Below, piece after piece: positions 6,903-20,131 of a DNA stretch of 64,000 nucleotides. Made by a program: the position numbers and the translations under genes. Origin of the DNA: Prevotella sp. (lineage in GTDB: Bacteria > Bacteroidota > Bacteroidia > Bacteroidales > Bacteroidaceae); contig JAFVGN010000034.1 in NCBI GenBank assembly GCA_017474925.1, positions 1 to 64,000 on the forward strand, in the 5' to 3' direction. Every line of letters starts with the position of its first letter. The first letter of the stretch is position 1. The notes under the pieces were generated by a model, which was not told the DNA's origin, did no database searches, and saw only the letters and a program-made list of their open reading frames with translations.

Positions 6903-8870
6903 ATGAAACGAATACTTTTTTTAATGGCCATTGTGGCACAAGTAATGACTATGAGTGCAGTATCAAACATCTCCCAGCCCAAAGGACAGCTCCCCCCTGC
7001 CAAGGGTGCTAAGGCAGTAATCAACCGAATAGACCCCACAGACTGGTTTGTGGGACTGAAGAATCCACAGCTGCAGCTGATGGTCTATGGTAAGAACGTT
7101 GCCAATGTCAAAAACGTGACTACGGACTATCCTGGTGTGGTCATCGACAGCGTGGTGAGGCTCGACTCGTCCAATTACCTGCTGGTTTACCTGAACCTTA
7201 AGCAGGCCAGCGCAGGTACCATGACGCTGATGTTTGACAAACAGAAGGTGAGCTATGTGCTGAAGGAACGTGAGATGGCAGGCGACAAGCGGGTAGGCTT
7301 CGACATCAGCGACGTGCTGTATATGCTCATGCCTGACCGCTTCGCACAGGGAAAGGGACACAACCCACAGGTCAAAGGAATGCGCACGTACAAGGAGGAT
7401 CGTACGCAGCCCTCGCTACGACATGGCGGCGACCTGAATGGCATCCGCGAACACCTGGACTACTTCAAGGAGCTGGGTGTCACAGCCTTGTGGCTGACAC
7501 CTGTACTGGAAAACGACTCTCCTGACACGGAGAACGGTTTCTCGACCTATCACGGCTATGCCACGACGGACTACTACCGTGTGGACCCCCGTTTTGGTAC
7601 CAACGAGGACTATCGCCGCCTCTGTGACGAGGCTCACCAGAAAGGCCTGAAGGTCGTCATGGACATGATTTTCAATCACTCAGGCTTCGAGCATCCGTGG
7701 ACGAGTGACATGCCGGCGAAAGACTGGCTGAACACGCCTGAATGGCTGACCGAGCAGCAGAACGGCCGCGACCCCATGACAGGATTTGGTGATAATACGG
7801 AAGGGAGCAAGTATTTGCAGACATCGTATAAACTGACACCTGTCAAGGATCCATATGCTTCGAAGATAGACTTGAAGGAGACCACGGAAGGATGGTTTGT
7901 ACCCTCCATGCCTGACCTCAATCAGCATAACCCGCACTTGATGCGTTACCTCATCCAGAACAGCATCTGGTGGATAGAAACCGTAGGCATCGACGGCATC
8001 CGCATGGACACCTATCCCTATGCCTTTGCCGATGCAATGGCCCAGTGGATGAAAGAACTCGACGAAGAATATCCCAACTTCAATACCGTGGGTGAAACCT
8101 GGGTCACGGAGCCTCCCTATACGGCTGCCTGGCAGAAGGATTCACGGCTGTCTGAGCAGAACTCCTATCTGAAGACCGTCATGGACTTCTCGTTCTTCGA
8201 CAAGCTGAATCAGGCTAAGAACGAGGAGACCGATGCTTGGTGGCAGGGGCTGAACAGACTTTACAACTCGTTTGTCTATGACTTCCTGTATGAAGACCCC
8301 ACGCATGTCATGGCCTTCATCGACAATCACGATACAGACCGCTTCTTGGGCAATGGCAAAGATACGCTGGCCCTGAAGCAGGCATTGGCCCTGCTGTTGA
8401 CGGTAAGACGCATACCACAGATATATTATGGTACGGAGATCTTGATGAACGGCACCAAGGAGGTGACGGACGGCAATGTGCGCAAGGACTTCCCTGGGGG
8501 ATTCCCTGGCGACAAGCGTAATGCATTCACCAAGGAAGGACGTACGAAGGCAGAACAGAACATGTTCAACTGGCTCAGTCGCATGCTGCACTGGCGCTAT
8601 GGCAACGAGACCATCATCCGCGGCTACATGACGCAGTTCATACCCTATAACGGCATCTACGTCATTACCCGTCGCTGGCATCGCAACACTGTGATGACTA
8701 TCCTCAACGGTACCAGCAAGGAGGCTGTGTTGGAGATTGCCCGCTATGCTGAGCTCTTCGATGACGGACAGGATGTGAAGCGCGTGCAGGACATTCCTAC
8801 GGGTCGTTATTACGACCTGTCGAAGGACTTGAAGCTGAAGCCCCGCCAGACGCTGGTGTTGGAGTTCTAA
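6903..8870 (+). CDS. Secreted GH13 alpha-amylase/neopullulanase
   Basis: 655 residues, signal peptide about 1-19. An N-terminal immunoglobulin-like domain of the cyclomaltodextrinase type (about 25-120) precedes the GH13 barrel. The four GH13 regions are visible: DMIFNH, GIRMDTYPYA with nucleophile Asp369, VGETWV with acid/base Glu398, and FIDNHDTDRF with Asp477. A C-terminal beta domain ends at PRQTLVLEF. It resembles SusA-type neopullulanases that cut alpha-1,4 links of starch or pullulan in the periplasm. No SusC/D genes flank it. A hairpin follows the stop. Confidence 0.92.
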   Translation: MKRILFLMAIVAQVMTMSAVSNISQPKGQLPPAKGAKAVINRIDPTDWFVGLKNPQLQLMVYGKNVANVKNVTTDYPGVVIDSVVRLDSSNYLLVYLNLKQASAGTMTLMFDKQKVSYVLKEREMAGDKRVGFDISDVLYMLMPDRFAQGKGHNPQVKGMRTYKEDRTQPSLRHGGDLNGIREHLDYFKELGVTALWLTPVLENDSPDTENGFSTYHGYATTDYYRVDPRFGTNEDYRRLCDEAHQKGLKVVMDMIFNHSGFEHPWTSDMPAKDWLNTPEWLTEQQNGRDPMTGFGDNTEGSKYLQTSYKLTPVKDPYASKIDLKETTEGWFVPSMPDLNQHNPHLMRYLIQNSIWWIETVGIDGIRMDTYPYAFADAMAQWMKELDEEYPNFNTVGETWVTEPPYTAAWQKDSRLSEQNSYLKTVMDFSFFDKLNQAKNEETDAWWQGLNRLYNSFVYDFLYEDPTHVMAFIDNHDTDRFLGNGKDTLALKQALALLLTVRRIPQIYYGTEILMNGTKEVTDGNVRKDFPGGFPGDKRNAFTKEGRTKAEQNMFNWLSRMLHWRYGNETIIRGYMTQFIPYNGIYVITRRWHRNTVMTILNGTSKEAVLEIARYAELFDDGQDVKRVQDIPTGRYYDLSKDLKLKPRQTLVLEF

Positions 8871-8895
8871 CCAGTAGAACTGCTGATAAGAAAAG

Positions 8896-8926
8896 AAGAA
8901 GCCACTCCATTAGCGGGTGGCTTCTT
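8896..8926. terminator. Terminator-like hairpin between convergent GH13 and esterase genes
   Basis: AAGAAGCCAC (8896-8905) pairs perfectly with GTGGCTTCTT (8917-8926) around an 11-base loop. It lies between two gene ends, so it can serve both strands; the flanking CTT/AAG runs are only moderately U-rich. Confidence 0.6.
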
Positions 8927-8968
8927 GATGATGGGTATGAGCAACTTCCCAGATGAAGGGAATGAGGA

Positions 8969-10174
8969 TTACTTGAAGACTTTCTGGGCAAACAGGGACA
9001 GATAGATGCGCCAGTTGCGCCAGATGTGACCACCCTCCGTCTCGACATACTCGTAGGGATGGTGCTTGAGGTCGAGATAGGCGCGCAAGTCGCTATTGCT
9101 CTGATAGAGGAAGTCTGTCTTGCCAATACCTATCCAGAACAGCTTGGGATGCTGGCTAAAAAGACCGTCTATCTTTTGATTGCGGTCTGCGTAGATATTG
9201 GGGAAACCGGCATTGTCGTTCTGCTGCTTATCGACAGCGGCAGAGAACAGGCCTATATAGTCGAAGGTGTCGGGATGGTTGATGCTGATGAAGAGGCTGT
9301 GGAAACCACCCATCGACAGGCCAGCGATGGCACGGTGGGCCTTGTCCTTCTTCACACGGTAGGTGCTCTCTACAAACTTGATGACATCAGGGAAAGCCGT
9401 CTCGAAGCTGCCCTCCATGGTCTTGGGCAGCATCATCGTGGGGACCTTGAAACCCTCGGAGGTCTCGCCAGGACAGGCTTCCTGTGAGATATTGCCATTG
9501 GTCATCACCACCAACATAGGCTCGGCCTTTCCCTGTGCGATGAGGTTGTCGAGAATCTGGGCAGCACGTCCCAGCTCGCTCCAGGCATTCTCGTCGCCAC
9601 CCATGCCGTGCAACAGGTAGAAGACGGGGTAATCCTTGCCGCTGGTTTCGTAGCCCGCAGGGGTATAGACGGTGCAGCGACGGGTCATGCCGGCCGTTGG
9701 GCTCTCGTACCACACCTTGCTGACTGTGCCGTGGGGAACCTTGTTGACGCGATAGAGGTCAGCCTGCTCACCGCCAATCAGGAAGATGTTGAAGAGGTTG
9801 TTGATGTCGCGTATGCTATACACATTCAGAGGGTCTGTCACCTTCACTCCGTCCACAATGAGGTTATACATGTAGAGCTCGGGCTTTAGCACATCGGAGG
9901 TAAAGCTCCAGAGTCCCCTGTCGTCCTTCACGAGGTCAGCCACACCAGGGGCATCCCATGTGCCGCGGGGGGTCTCGATTGTCTGCGGGGGCAGGAAGTC
10001 GCCTGTAACCTGTACCTTCTGAGCCTCTGGGGCAATCATTCGGAAGGTCACCGTATTGTTTGCATTGACCTCGGGGGACACAGGCTGCTGGCCTGCTCCG
10101 AAGCTGAGGTTCTGCTGAGCCTGTGCAGCCATGTCAACAAGGCAGAGGGCCACCATGAATAATGTCTTTCTCAT
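8969..10174 (-). CDS. Secreted CE1-type esterase with N-terminal CBM48-like domain
   Basis: 401 residues, signal peptide ending AAQAQ. Residues about 35-125 form a CBM48/early-set sandwich (TVTFRMIAPEAQKVQVTGDF). The C-terminal esterase-D fold carries YLLHGMGGDENAW (oxyanion), GLSMGGFHSLF (nucleophile), GIGKTDFLY (Asp) and EGGHIWRNW (His). This domain order is typical of Bacteroidetes feruloyl/acetyl esterases of family CE1. It is the last gene of a four-gene minus-strand operon, 8 bases after the GH2 gene, implying that de-esterification accompanies galactoside removal from the same glycan. Confidence 0.88.
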   Translation of the reverse strand: MRKTLFMVALCLVDMAAQAQQNLSFGAGQQPVSPEVNANNTVTFRMIAPEAQKVQVTGDFLPPQTIETPRGTWDAPGVADLVKDDRGLWSFTSDVLKPELYMYNLIVDGVKVTDPLNVYSIRDINNLFNIFLIGGEQADLYRVNKVPHGTVSKVWYESPTAGMTRRCTVYTPAGYETSGKDYPVFYLLHGMGGDENAWSELGRAAQILDNLIAQGKAEPMLVVMTNGNISQEACPGETSEGFKVPTMMLPKTMEGSFETAFPDVIKFVESTYRVKKDKAHRAIAGLSMGGFHSLFISINHPDTFDYIGLFSAAVDKQQNDNAGFPNIYADRNQKIDGLFSQHPKLFWIGIGKTDFLYQSNSDLRAYLDLKHHPYEYVETEGGHIWRNWRIYLSLFAQKVFK

Positions 10175-10182
10175 AAGGGTTG

Positions 10183-13074
<2,892 letters not shown>

Positions 13075-13113
13075 TCATCGTGTAAACAAATGGCATGAGC
13101 CGCCCTTGGAAGC

Positions 13114-16100
13114 TTATTGTATTTCCAGTTCCTTGAACTCTACGGCATTCGTCTCAAGTCGGACGATATAGGTTCCTGCATTAATCTGAGTACCCGTTGT
13201 GGTACTGAGCATCTTGAACTTCGGCGGTGTAGGTGGGAACGACACCTGACGGTCGACCAGCACGGCATTCTTGGAGTCTGTGATAGTCATGCGGGCCGTT
13301 ACAGGCTGACCTGTGGTGTTCTTATAACGGAAACGCAGGGCATACTCCTGTCCCAAGCCAGGGGTGATGACAAAGGTAGTGGGCTTAACGGGTTGGTAAA
13401 CAGTGGCAGGACGAGTCTCTGTATCCAGAGGCAGCTCTTCCTTCGGTAGTTTGGCAATGGTGTCAGTGTCGAGGGCATGCCATGAGGCTAACTGCGCTTT
13501 TTGTCGCTGTACCACAGCGACAGGCTCGATACTGGCAGCCTGCGCTGTTTCTTGCTGTGGTGCAGCATAGGCTACAGCAATGCCGCAGATGACGGCCTGA
13601 CCTGCCTTTACCTCAGGAAATGAGATGTGGAGGCGACCGTTCTTGGCCTTAGCTGTGACAACACGTTTCATGGCGCCAAGGTAACCAGCTTCGGCCCATG
13701 GGTCGAGATCGTCGATGAGGGTCTGACCATTGACGGCAACGTCGAAGATGCGGAGACCTTCGTAGTCGTCAGCCTCACCCCCGTTCTTGCCATGCCAGGG
13801 CTCACAGAAGTACAGCTCAATGCGATACTCGGCATCAGAGTTTCCCCCCTCAACGGGAAGATCGTACCATAGGCGGTGACGCCCATAGCGGAAGAACTGG
13901 AACAGTTCGTCACTATTGGTTCCGCGAATGTCGTCAGAGATATGCCGCTGGCTGGCTTGCAGGGCATTGATACCAGGGAAGTCTTGTCCCCAAGAGTGGC
14001 TGCGGATGGTATCGTCGGCAACCCATTGTTGACCGAACTCGTCCATAAACGCATCACCACCGCAGTTGATGCGGTAAAGATAATGATAGCCAGAGGCTGC
14101 TTTCAGCAGGTCGACATTACGATCGGCAGCCGTAGGGCATGTACCCATTTTTTCGCCACTTGTAGATGCGTAGCGCTGGCGGTACATGTAATACGCAGGG
14201 GTTGGCTCTTCCCAGGCTGTGACCAGACCTTTGTAGTTGATAGGGCCAATCTTGTCTATACGGCGGTAGGCACCGTCGGGCTGGACGCGTCCTGGGTTGT
14301 CGTGTGAGTTGAATATCCACTGGAAGTGGCCGCAGACTCCCTTGCCTGTGGTGGTTCCGTCAGAACCAGTGGCATCGAAAGCTTTTTCTGCAAGGCCGGC
14401 CTTGGTCTCCAGAAGATTTGTGAAAGACTCTTCGCTGTATTTGTCAGGGCCGTGTAGGTCGACGGTACGCCAGGCACCATACTCTCCGTTAAGCAGTTGT
14501 TCTGGTTGGCTAAGCTCCTGGTCGTAATTCTCGGCAGAGCCTCCGTATGTGCCGCTCCAGTTCTGGATGACGTTCCAGTCAGTGCCTTCGCCCCCGTTGC
14601 AAGTGGTGATGGCGCGCTGGTCGCGACAGGTTGGGTCTAGCGATCGGATGATGTCGCTGCACTCTTCGGCAAAGGCCTTGGGGAGGACGCTCTCGTTCTG
14701 CAACCCCCAGAGAATGACGGAAGGACTGTTGCGGTGTTCCTTCACCCAGCGTACCAGCAGGCGTTTGAAATTCTCGCGGAATAGAGGGGTATCATACCAG
14801 ATATGGGCAGAGAACTGGCTCCAGAAGAGGATGCCCTTTTCGTCGCATATTTGCTGGTAGAGCAGGTTATGTGGCTGGTGAGCCTCTCGGAGGGCGTTAA
14901 ACCCCGCATTGACGATTTGCTTCATTCGTGAGCGGATCTGCTCAGGTGAGAAAGCATGGCTGTTTCCCAAGATATGCTCATACTCGCAGGTGCCGTTGAT
15001 AAAGACGGGCTGGCCGTTGAGATAGAAGCGGTTGTCAGCGGGCAAACTGCTACCCACAGACTGGTGGCGGAGCACTGGCCATGAGATGCTACGGATTCCG
15101 AACGGAGTGCGAAGCTCGTCGGTGGTTTTGCCTTCGCGCTTGATCATGGTAGCGAGGTTATAGAGGTAGGGGTCGCCGATGCTCCAGCGGTGGACGTCAC
15201 CTATACGCTCAGCCATCTTTACGATGCGCGTTTCACCTGGCTGCAGCGACTGCTTCATAGCCAGTCTGAACACCTGCTTGCCTGAGGCGAGGGTGAACTT
15301 GTTGACGAGTTCTACGTCCTGTTGCTGCTGCGTGTAGTTCCTCATCTCCGTCTCGATGAAGATACTGTCGCAGTCGGCATTGTTCCAAATGTGGACACCA
15401 AAGGGCTCGACGCGAACGGGATCGGTCTCAACGAGCGTTACTGGACGGAAAATCCCGAAGGGCTGGGAACCCTCAGAGAATCCCCATTCTGACGAGCAGC
15501 CGCCACAAACCCACGGTGATGCTGTCTGCATGGCAGGATGGTCGACAAGGACTTTTATTTCGTTAGAGCCATCCTTCAGATGGTCTGTGACGTCCAGTGT
15601 CCATACCGTGCGTCCAACGAGCTCCTTGGGGTATTCGTGGCCGTTGAGTGTTACGGTGGCATAAGTGCCGACACCCTCGAACTGTAGGAAGTAGCGCTTG
15701 TCGTTCTGCTTGCCGGTGGTAAAGACCTTATGGTAGGTTGCCTTTCCGTGTAGGTTGCCATGACGCAGCTGTCGGTAACCGTAGTAATCGTCGAAGTTGT
15801 GGGGAAGCGAGATGCGCACGACGGAATCGTGCGCCACACTACAGTGGGCCTGCCAGCCGTCGTTGAGGCTGATGAGGCGACGCTTGCCAGTGGGTTCGGG
15901 CTCTGGGAAGCGGATGCTACTGCGCCCCATGGGAACGCTGGTGGCTACTGCTATGCCGCGCTGTTGGTCGTTGTTGACGGCACAATAGAAATGATAAACC
16001 ACACCATCGTGCTTGACGACATAGCTCTTATGGGCAAACATCTCGTCATACGGTTTGCTGGGGACGATCAGGTCTTCGCCCTCCCATCGCTCCCAGTGCA

Positions 16101-17037
16101 GCAAATCCCTGCTTACGGCAAAAGTATTAAAGGCGTTGTAACGCCGCGATGGGTCATAGGCCTTGAAGTAGAACATGACGTAGAGACTGTCCATTCGGAC
16201 TATCTGTGCATCGCCCGTGATGATGCCTCCCACCTCGTTGGCGAATACGGGATTGCCGCCATAGCGCTTCCACTTCTTCAGGTCGTTGGAGAGGGCGATG
16301 CCTATACGCTCTGCTTTCAGGTTATTCTCCGGGTTGATGCCGCCAGCATTGTAGAACATGATGAAACGGTATTTTGACAGTTCTGGTGCAAGGCCATTCC
16401 CGGGACCCCTCTTGTTCTCGTACACCGTACTCTTGTATTGCACCAGCTGTTCCCACCATTGCACATCCCTGTCAGCAATGCTGAGCAGGGGCTTGTCGCC
16501 CGACAGCCACTCATGGGCTTTCGTCATGTCGCCGTCAGTCCATGCCATGCCGATGTTCAGAGGTTCGCGCACGGCCTCATAGCCAGTGCCATGTCCTCCG
16601 ATGTAGGTCATCCAATAGTTTTCCTTATATTGGGATATGCCGTACGAACCAGCCCATGTCCAGTCGATGAGTGCAGGGAAACCGCCGCGCTGGTTCATGT
16701 CCCACCCGTCCTCCTTGTAACTCAGGATGCGCCCCTCGGTATTCCAATGCAGCAGATCGTCTGATGAGGCCAGCCACGTCTCATAGCCTCGTCCGTCCAG
16801 CCCGTCCTTTCCGTTGTAGACCACATACGTCATCATCCATTTGTTTCCTGCCCGGAAGACGGTAGGGCAGTCTATTTTATGGTAGTTGTCAGAGGGAGCC
16901 ACCACCATGCCATATTTATAAGGTGTCCGGACTTCCTGGTATATGCGTTGCATGACGGAGGCGGGAATCTCGGTGGCATACCCGCTGAGCACACTGGCAA
17001 ACGAAAGGAATACGGAGAGTATATTTTTCATACGCAT
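13114..17037 (-). CDS. Multidomain glycosidase: five-bladed propeller + GH2 + malectin
   Basis: 1307 residues, signal peptide ending SGYA. Residues about 25-385 form a GH43/GH117-like five-bladed propeller (KIDCPTVFRAGNKWMMTYV, TGDAQIVRMDSLYVMFYF). A full GH2 enzyme follows from about 388 (LISLNDGWQ): jelly roll, immunoglobulin-like domain, and a barrel with acid/base Glu in WGLQNESVL and probable nucleophile in LNGEYGAW. Next is a malectin-type carbohydrate-binding domain at about 1000-1190 (YRINCGGDAF...WVADD) and a C-terminal beta-sandwich. An alternative start is the next Met, two codons on. The stop of the upstream gene abuts this start, so the two are translationally coupled. The substrate is probably a substituted plant galactan or pectin side chain (inference). 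Confidence 0.85.
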   Translation of the reverse strand: MRMKNILSVFLSFASVLSGYATEIPASVMQRIYQEVRTPYKYGMVVAPSDNYHKIDCPTVFRAGNKWMMTYVVYNGKDGLDGRGYETWLASSDDLLHWNTEGRILSYKEDGWDMNQRGGFPALIDWTWAGSYGISQYKENYWMTYIGGHGTGYEAVREPLNIGMAWTDGDMTKAHEWLSGDKPLLSIADRDVQWWEQLVQYKSTVYENKRGPGNGLAPELSKYRFIMFYNAGGINPENNLKAERIGIALSNDLKKWKRYGGNPVFANEVGGIITGDAQIVRMDSLYVMFYFKAYDPSRRYNAFNTFAVSRDLLHWERWEGEDLIVPSKPYDEMFAHKSYVVKHDGVVYHFYCAVNNDQQRGIAVATSVPMGRSSIRFPEPEPTGKRRLISLNDGWQAHCSVAHDSVVRISLPHNFDDYYGYRQLRHGNLHGKATYHKVFTTGKQNDKRYFLQFEGVGTYATVTLNGHEYPKELVGRTVWTLDVTDHLKDGSNEIKVLVDHPAMQTASPWVCGGCSSEWGFSEGSQPFGIFRPVTLVETDPVRVEPFGVHIWNNADCDSIFIETEMRNYTQQQQDVELVNKFTLASGKQVFRLAMKQSLQPGETRIVKMAERIGDVHRWSIGDPYLYNLATMIKREGKTTDELRTPFGIRSISWPVLRHQSVGSSLPADNRFYLNGQPVFINGTCEYEHILGNSHAFSPEQIRSRMKQIVNAGFNALREAHQPHNLLYQQICDEKGILFWSQFSAHIWYDTPLFRENFKRLLVRWVKEHRNSPSVILWGLQNESVLPKAFAEECSDIIRSLDPTCRDQRAITTCNGGEGTDWNVIQNWSGTYGGSAENYDQELSQPEQLLNGEYGAWRTVDLHGPDKYSEESFTNLLETKAGLAEKAFDATGSDGTTTGKGVCGHFQWIFNSHDNPGRVQPDGAYRRIDKIGPINYKGLVTAWEEPTPAYYMYRQRYASTSGEKMGTCPTAADRNVDLLKAASGYHYLYRINCGGDAFMDEFGQQWVADDTIRSHSWGQDFPGINALQASQRHISDDIRGTNSDELFQFFRYGRHRLWYDLPVEGGNSDAEYRIELYFCEPWHGKNGGEADDYEGLRIFDVAVNGQTLIDDLDPWAEAGYLGAMKRVVTAKAKNGRLHISFPEVKAGQAVICGIAVAYAAPQQETAQAASIEPVAVVQRQKAQLASWHALDTDTIAKLPKEELPLDTETRPATVYQPVKPTTFVITPGLGQEYALRFRYKNTTGQPVTARMTITDSKNAVLVDRQVSFPPTPPKFKMLSTTTGTQINAGTYIVRLETNAVEFKELEIQ

Positions 17038-19740
17038 TTACTTTTGGAACAACCAGTCCACTTCGCCTGAGGGACCATTGAGGCCGCAGTCGCGGGGCTT
17101 GATGTCGCTGGACGTGAATCCGGCAACCACGAGGATGCCCTTGGGCAGTCGGATGGTATGGCGGCCGGCAGGCAGCGAGTACTGGTGAACGTTGACTTTC
17201 GGCATCTGTACGATGCTGATGGCATTGGTTAGCAAGGGCTCGGCCTGACCGTATTCATTGCCTGTCGCGTCAGTCTCTAATTTGGGAGCCTTGGCGAACT
17301 TGGTGTCCTCGTCCTTGAAGAGACCTACGAGCAGCTTGACGGGCTGGTCGCTTTCATATTCGATGCTGGTGCCGGCAATGCGCGTCGTATCGCGGTTCAG
17401 CACCAAAGCCTGCAGACCTGCCAGCTCAGGGGCAAGACTGTCTACAGGTGTGTCAGGACGCTGTTCAAAGAGCATGGCGCCTTTTTGCAGGGCTACCGTC
17501 TGCTGTTGAGCACGGGCTATAGCCTGGTCGCCTCCTGCCGCAATGAGTCGGACAACTGCGGGCTTGGCGGGTTGTATCCTGATATCAGCCTGTGTCGCAG
17601 GGTGCTTCAGCTTCTCCATGTTTTCCTTGAAGGCATCCAGTTCTGCCTGATACACCACGGCCAGCTCGCTCCATGTCTTCATCTTGCCTCCGTCACCACC
17701 TACGGGGATTCGGCGCTGTGCTGTCTGCATGGAGTTGGCGTAGAGATACCATTGGTCTGTCATGCGGCTCAGGTCATACCAGATGCTGAGGCTTTGTTCC
17801 AGCCACTTGACAGCCGATTCCAGGTGACTGATATCCTGCGTCCATTTATAGCGCAGCACCTCGGCAGCAGCCCGTACCTTCAACTGGAAAGCCTTGGCGA
17901 AGGTGGCATAGCAGCGCACGTCGTTCCACACACGTTCAAATTCGTCTGCGTGGCGGGTCGGCTTCGCAGCAATGGCCCCCATTTCGATGAGGGCTCGGTC
18001 GCCATGGTTTACACACTCGTCGACGATGTCCAGCGGCAACTCGCCCCTGTGAGTCTGGCCTTTGTGCTCCTTCTCGATATAGTCGATAAGCTTTTCGCCC
18101 TCCGGTCCGCAGCTTTCGTAGAAACCGGGATAGATGGTGTACTTGTATGGATTGACCAGCTCGCCCATGGTCATGCCAAGAAGCAGCGTCTGACGATTAC
18201 CCTCCGTAATGCCAAAGCGGCGCAGCAACTTGGGGGCAATCTCGCCCGTCTCGTCGTATGCATTCAGCAGATGGCTGGCTGCGATGGTGTCGATGCCGTA
18301 ATAGTCGGAGAGGACGCGCTTCCAATAGGAGGCCTCGGTGGACGCGGCTGAACCGTTTCCCCCGTTGCCGCGCTGGTCGTTCCATGCGTAGCGCCCCCAT
18401 GCCTCGTACCACATCCAGTCGCGGTCCAACTGCTTCAGGCGCTCACCATTTGGCAGCTTGTCTGCCGTATAAGGCCAGTCCCAGTAGGAAGCCTGCGGGT
18501 AGAGGTGCAGTCCCCCGGAGTGGTGTACGCGGTGCATGGCCTGTACGGTCTTCTGGATGAAGGCGGGCGAAGACCAGCGCCAAGGTTCCAGGTTGGCCAG
18601 TATGTGGACGTTGTCGATGTGTACGGGTGCGGCAGCAGCCAGTTGGCGGTGCGTCTCACCCCACGGACCGCCGGGCTCGTAGGTGGTCAGCGACTCACCC
18701 GTATATTTCGACATGGTGTAGATGTTGGGATAGAGAGGCAGCGATTCCCTGAGCACCAACGGACCGTCGGTATCGTGAGAGCGAAGGACGACGGGCGGGA
18801 TGTCCGTCCGCCCTGATGCCGCCAACCCGTCCTTGATGCCGGGAATGACGGTCTCCTTCATCCATGTCACGTCATCGTCGATGGTGGCCATGGCTTCGCC
18901 CAGGCATACCAGCAGGCCTACGTTGGGGTAGTGCTCGATGAAGGCGGCAATCGACTTACGCGTATAGTCCGAGACGAGCGGAGTGATGGGACGGTGCCGG
19001 TCCTGAGTCTTCAGACCGTAATGGTCGGCAAAAGGCTTGCTCAGTATGATGTTATAGAACATCTGTATCACCCAGATGCCGCGGCGGTCAGCCTCGCGGG
19101 TCAGGAACGAGAACATCTCCTCGTTCTTCCTGAAGGTCTCTTCGTCCACCTCAAGGGCAAAGGGGTAGTCCCTCAGCTTCACCAACGAGGCAAAGGGATG
19201 GCCGTTCCAGAGGTAGAGCGAGTTCATCTTGTTCTCTACCATCATGTCGAGATACCTCACCCACTCTTGCTTGTCGTAGAACCAAGGGAAGTTCTCTGGC
19301 GTGTAGGGATACTCATAGACACCATGCCCCGGCAGATAGACCGTCTTCTGCAGCCCGACGCAAGTGCCGCGCATCACCATGCCCGGGCTTTCCTCCACGC
19401 CGTCAATCTGAAGCGAGCCCGCCTGACGGATGCGGTCAGCCAGTTCCACACAGCCATAGATGACACCCGTAGCGTCATGTCCAGTCACCGTGATGCCCTT
19501 CCGGTCTTTGGTTATGGTGTAACCCTCGGCCGCTCCGTTGTCAGCGTTCCTCAGCACCACCCTGCAGTCCGCTTTCCCGCTGGTCATGGTGTAGCCCGTC
19601 TCCGTCAGTTTTCTTTGCAGGTATTCCGCAGCATATTGCTCGCGTGCCGAGGCATGCTTTCCCGTCACTATACTGACGCGTTGTGCCGTCACGGCCATAG
19701 CCCCGCCGGCAAGCAGTAGTAAAACCGTTAGTCTCTTCAT
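17038..19740 (-). CDS. Large secreted TIM-barrel glycosidase, family not assigned
   Basis: 900 residues, signal peptide ending AVTAQ. Residues about 20-120 look like the non-catalytic alpha/beta domain found at the front of GH20, GH67 and GH84 enzymes (EYLQRKLTETGY, VTGHDATGVIYGCVELADRI). A long TIM-barrel region follows with VMRGTCVGLQ, MMVENKMNSLYLWNGHPF, VGLLVCLGEAM and LHLYPQASYWDWPY, then a helical region and a C-terminal sandwich. The layout resembles alpha-glucuronidase-type or other uronic acid/hexosamine enzymes, but I cannot name the family or the catalytic acids. It is the first gene of the four-gene operon. Confidence 0.75.
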   Translation of the reverse strand: MKRLTVLLLLAGGAMAVTAQRVSIVTGKHASAREQYAAEYLQRKLTETGYTMTSGKADCRVVLRNADNGAAEGYTITKDRKGITVTGHDATGVIYGCVELADRIRQAGSLQIDGVEESPGMVMRGTCVGLQKTVYLPGHGVYEYPYTPENFPWFYDKQEWVRYLDMMVENKMNSLYLWNGHPFASLVKLRDYPFALEVDEETFRKNEEMFSFLTREADRRGIWVIQMFYNIILSKPFADHYGLKTQDRHRPITPLVSDYTRKSIAAFIEHYPNVGLLVCLGEAMATIDDDVTWMKETVIPGIKDGLAASGRTDIPPVVLRSHDTDGPLVLRESLPLYPNIYTMSKYTGESLTTYEPGGPWGETHRQLAAAAPVHIDNVHILANLEPWRWSSPAFIQKTVQAMHRVHHSGGLHLYPQASYWDWPYTADKLPNGERLKQLDRDWMWYEAWGRYAWNDQRGNGGNGSAASTEASYWKRVLSDYYGIDTIAASHLLNAYDETGEIAPKLLRRFGITEGNRQTLLLGMTMGELVNPYKYTIYPGFYESCGPEGEKLIDYIEKEHKGQTHRGELPLDIVDECVNHGDRALIEMGAIAAKPTRHADEFERVWNDVRCYATFAKAFQLKVRAAAEVLRYKWTQDISHLESAVKWLEQSLSIWYDLSRMTDQWYLYANSMQTAQRRIPVGGDGGKMKTWSELAVVYQAELDAFKENMEKLKHPATQADIRIQPAKPAVVRLIAAGGDQAIARAQQQTVALQKGAMLFEQRPDTPVDSLAPELAGLQALVLNRDTTRIAGTSIEYESDQPVKLLVGLFKDEDTKFAKAPKLETDATGNEYGQAEPLLTNAISIVQMPKVNVHQYSLPAGRHTIRLPKGILVVAGFTSSDIKPRDCGLNGPSGEVDWLFQK

Positions 19741-19819
19741 GTTTCCAAGTTAGTTTCTTCCTATTGAAAAGACTGACGACAGGGGAATTTGTCATCAACC
19801 CCTTTGGCCGTTAGTCTTG

Positions 19820-20131
19820 TCATGCTACCAAGCTGTCCATCAGGTAAACGATGGCACAGCAGATGGCCGCTACAGGGAAAAGTCCCATGCGGCGCCAGGC
19901 AGCGACGATGCCGACAATCAGGGCTACCGTGCCCGACAGGGGCGACATGGTGGTCTGCGTCATGCTGGGGAAAGTCATGACGGCCAGCGTGACGTATGGC
20001 ACGTAATATAGGAAACTGCGCAGGAAGCGGTTGCCGATCTGTCCTTTAATCAACAACATCGGCACCACCCGAATCAGGTTCGTGGTGATGATGGCCAATA
20101 GGATGCAGATGACGATGCTTTGTCTATCCAT
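19820..20131 (-). CDS. azlD: AzlD-family branched-chain amino acid exporter small subunit
   Basis: 103 residues with about four hydrophobic segments (ICILLAIITTNLI, TLAVMTFP, TVALIVGIVAAW, AAICCAIVYL) and the AzlD-typical RVVPMLLI and FLRSFLYYVPYVTLAVM. AzlD pairs with AzlC in the inner membrane to export branched-chain amino acids or analogues. Its start overlaps the azlC end by 8 bases, as in other azlCD pairs. Confidence 0.88.
   Translation of the reverse strand: MDRQSIVICILLAIITTNLIRVVPMLLIKGQIGNRFLRSFLYYVPYVTLAVMTFPSMTQTTMSPLSGTVALIVGIVAAWRRMGLFPVAAICCAIVYLMDSLVA

Noticed and set aside
18931..19719. 262-codon plus frame opposite the 900-aa glycosidase
   Set aside because: Antisense shadow with His/Arg-rich composition typical of reversed coding DNA.
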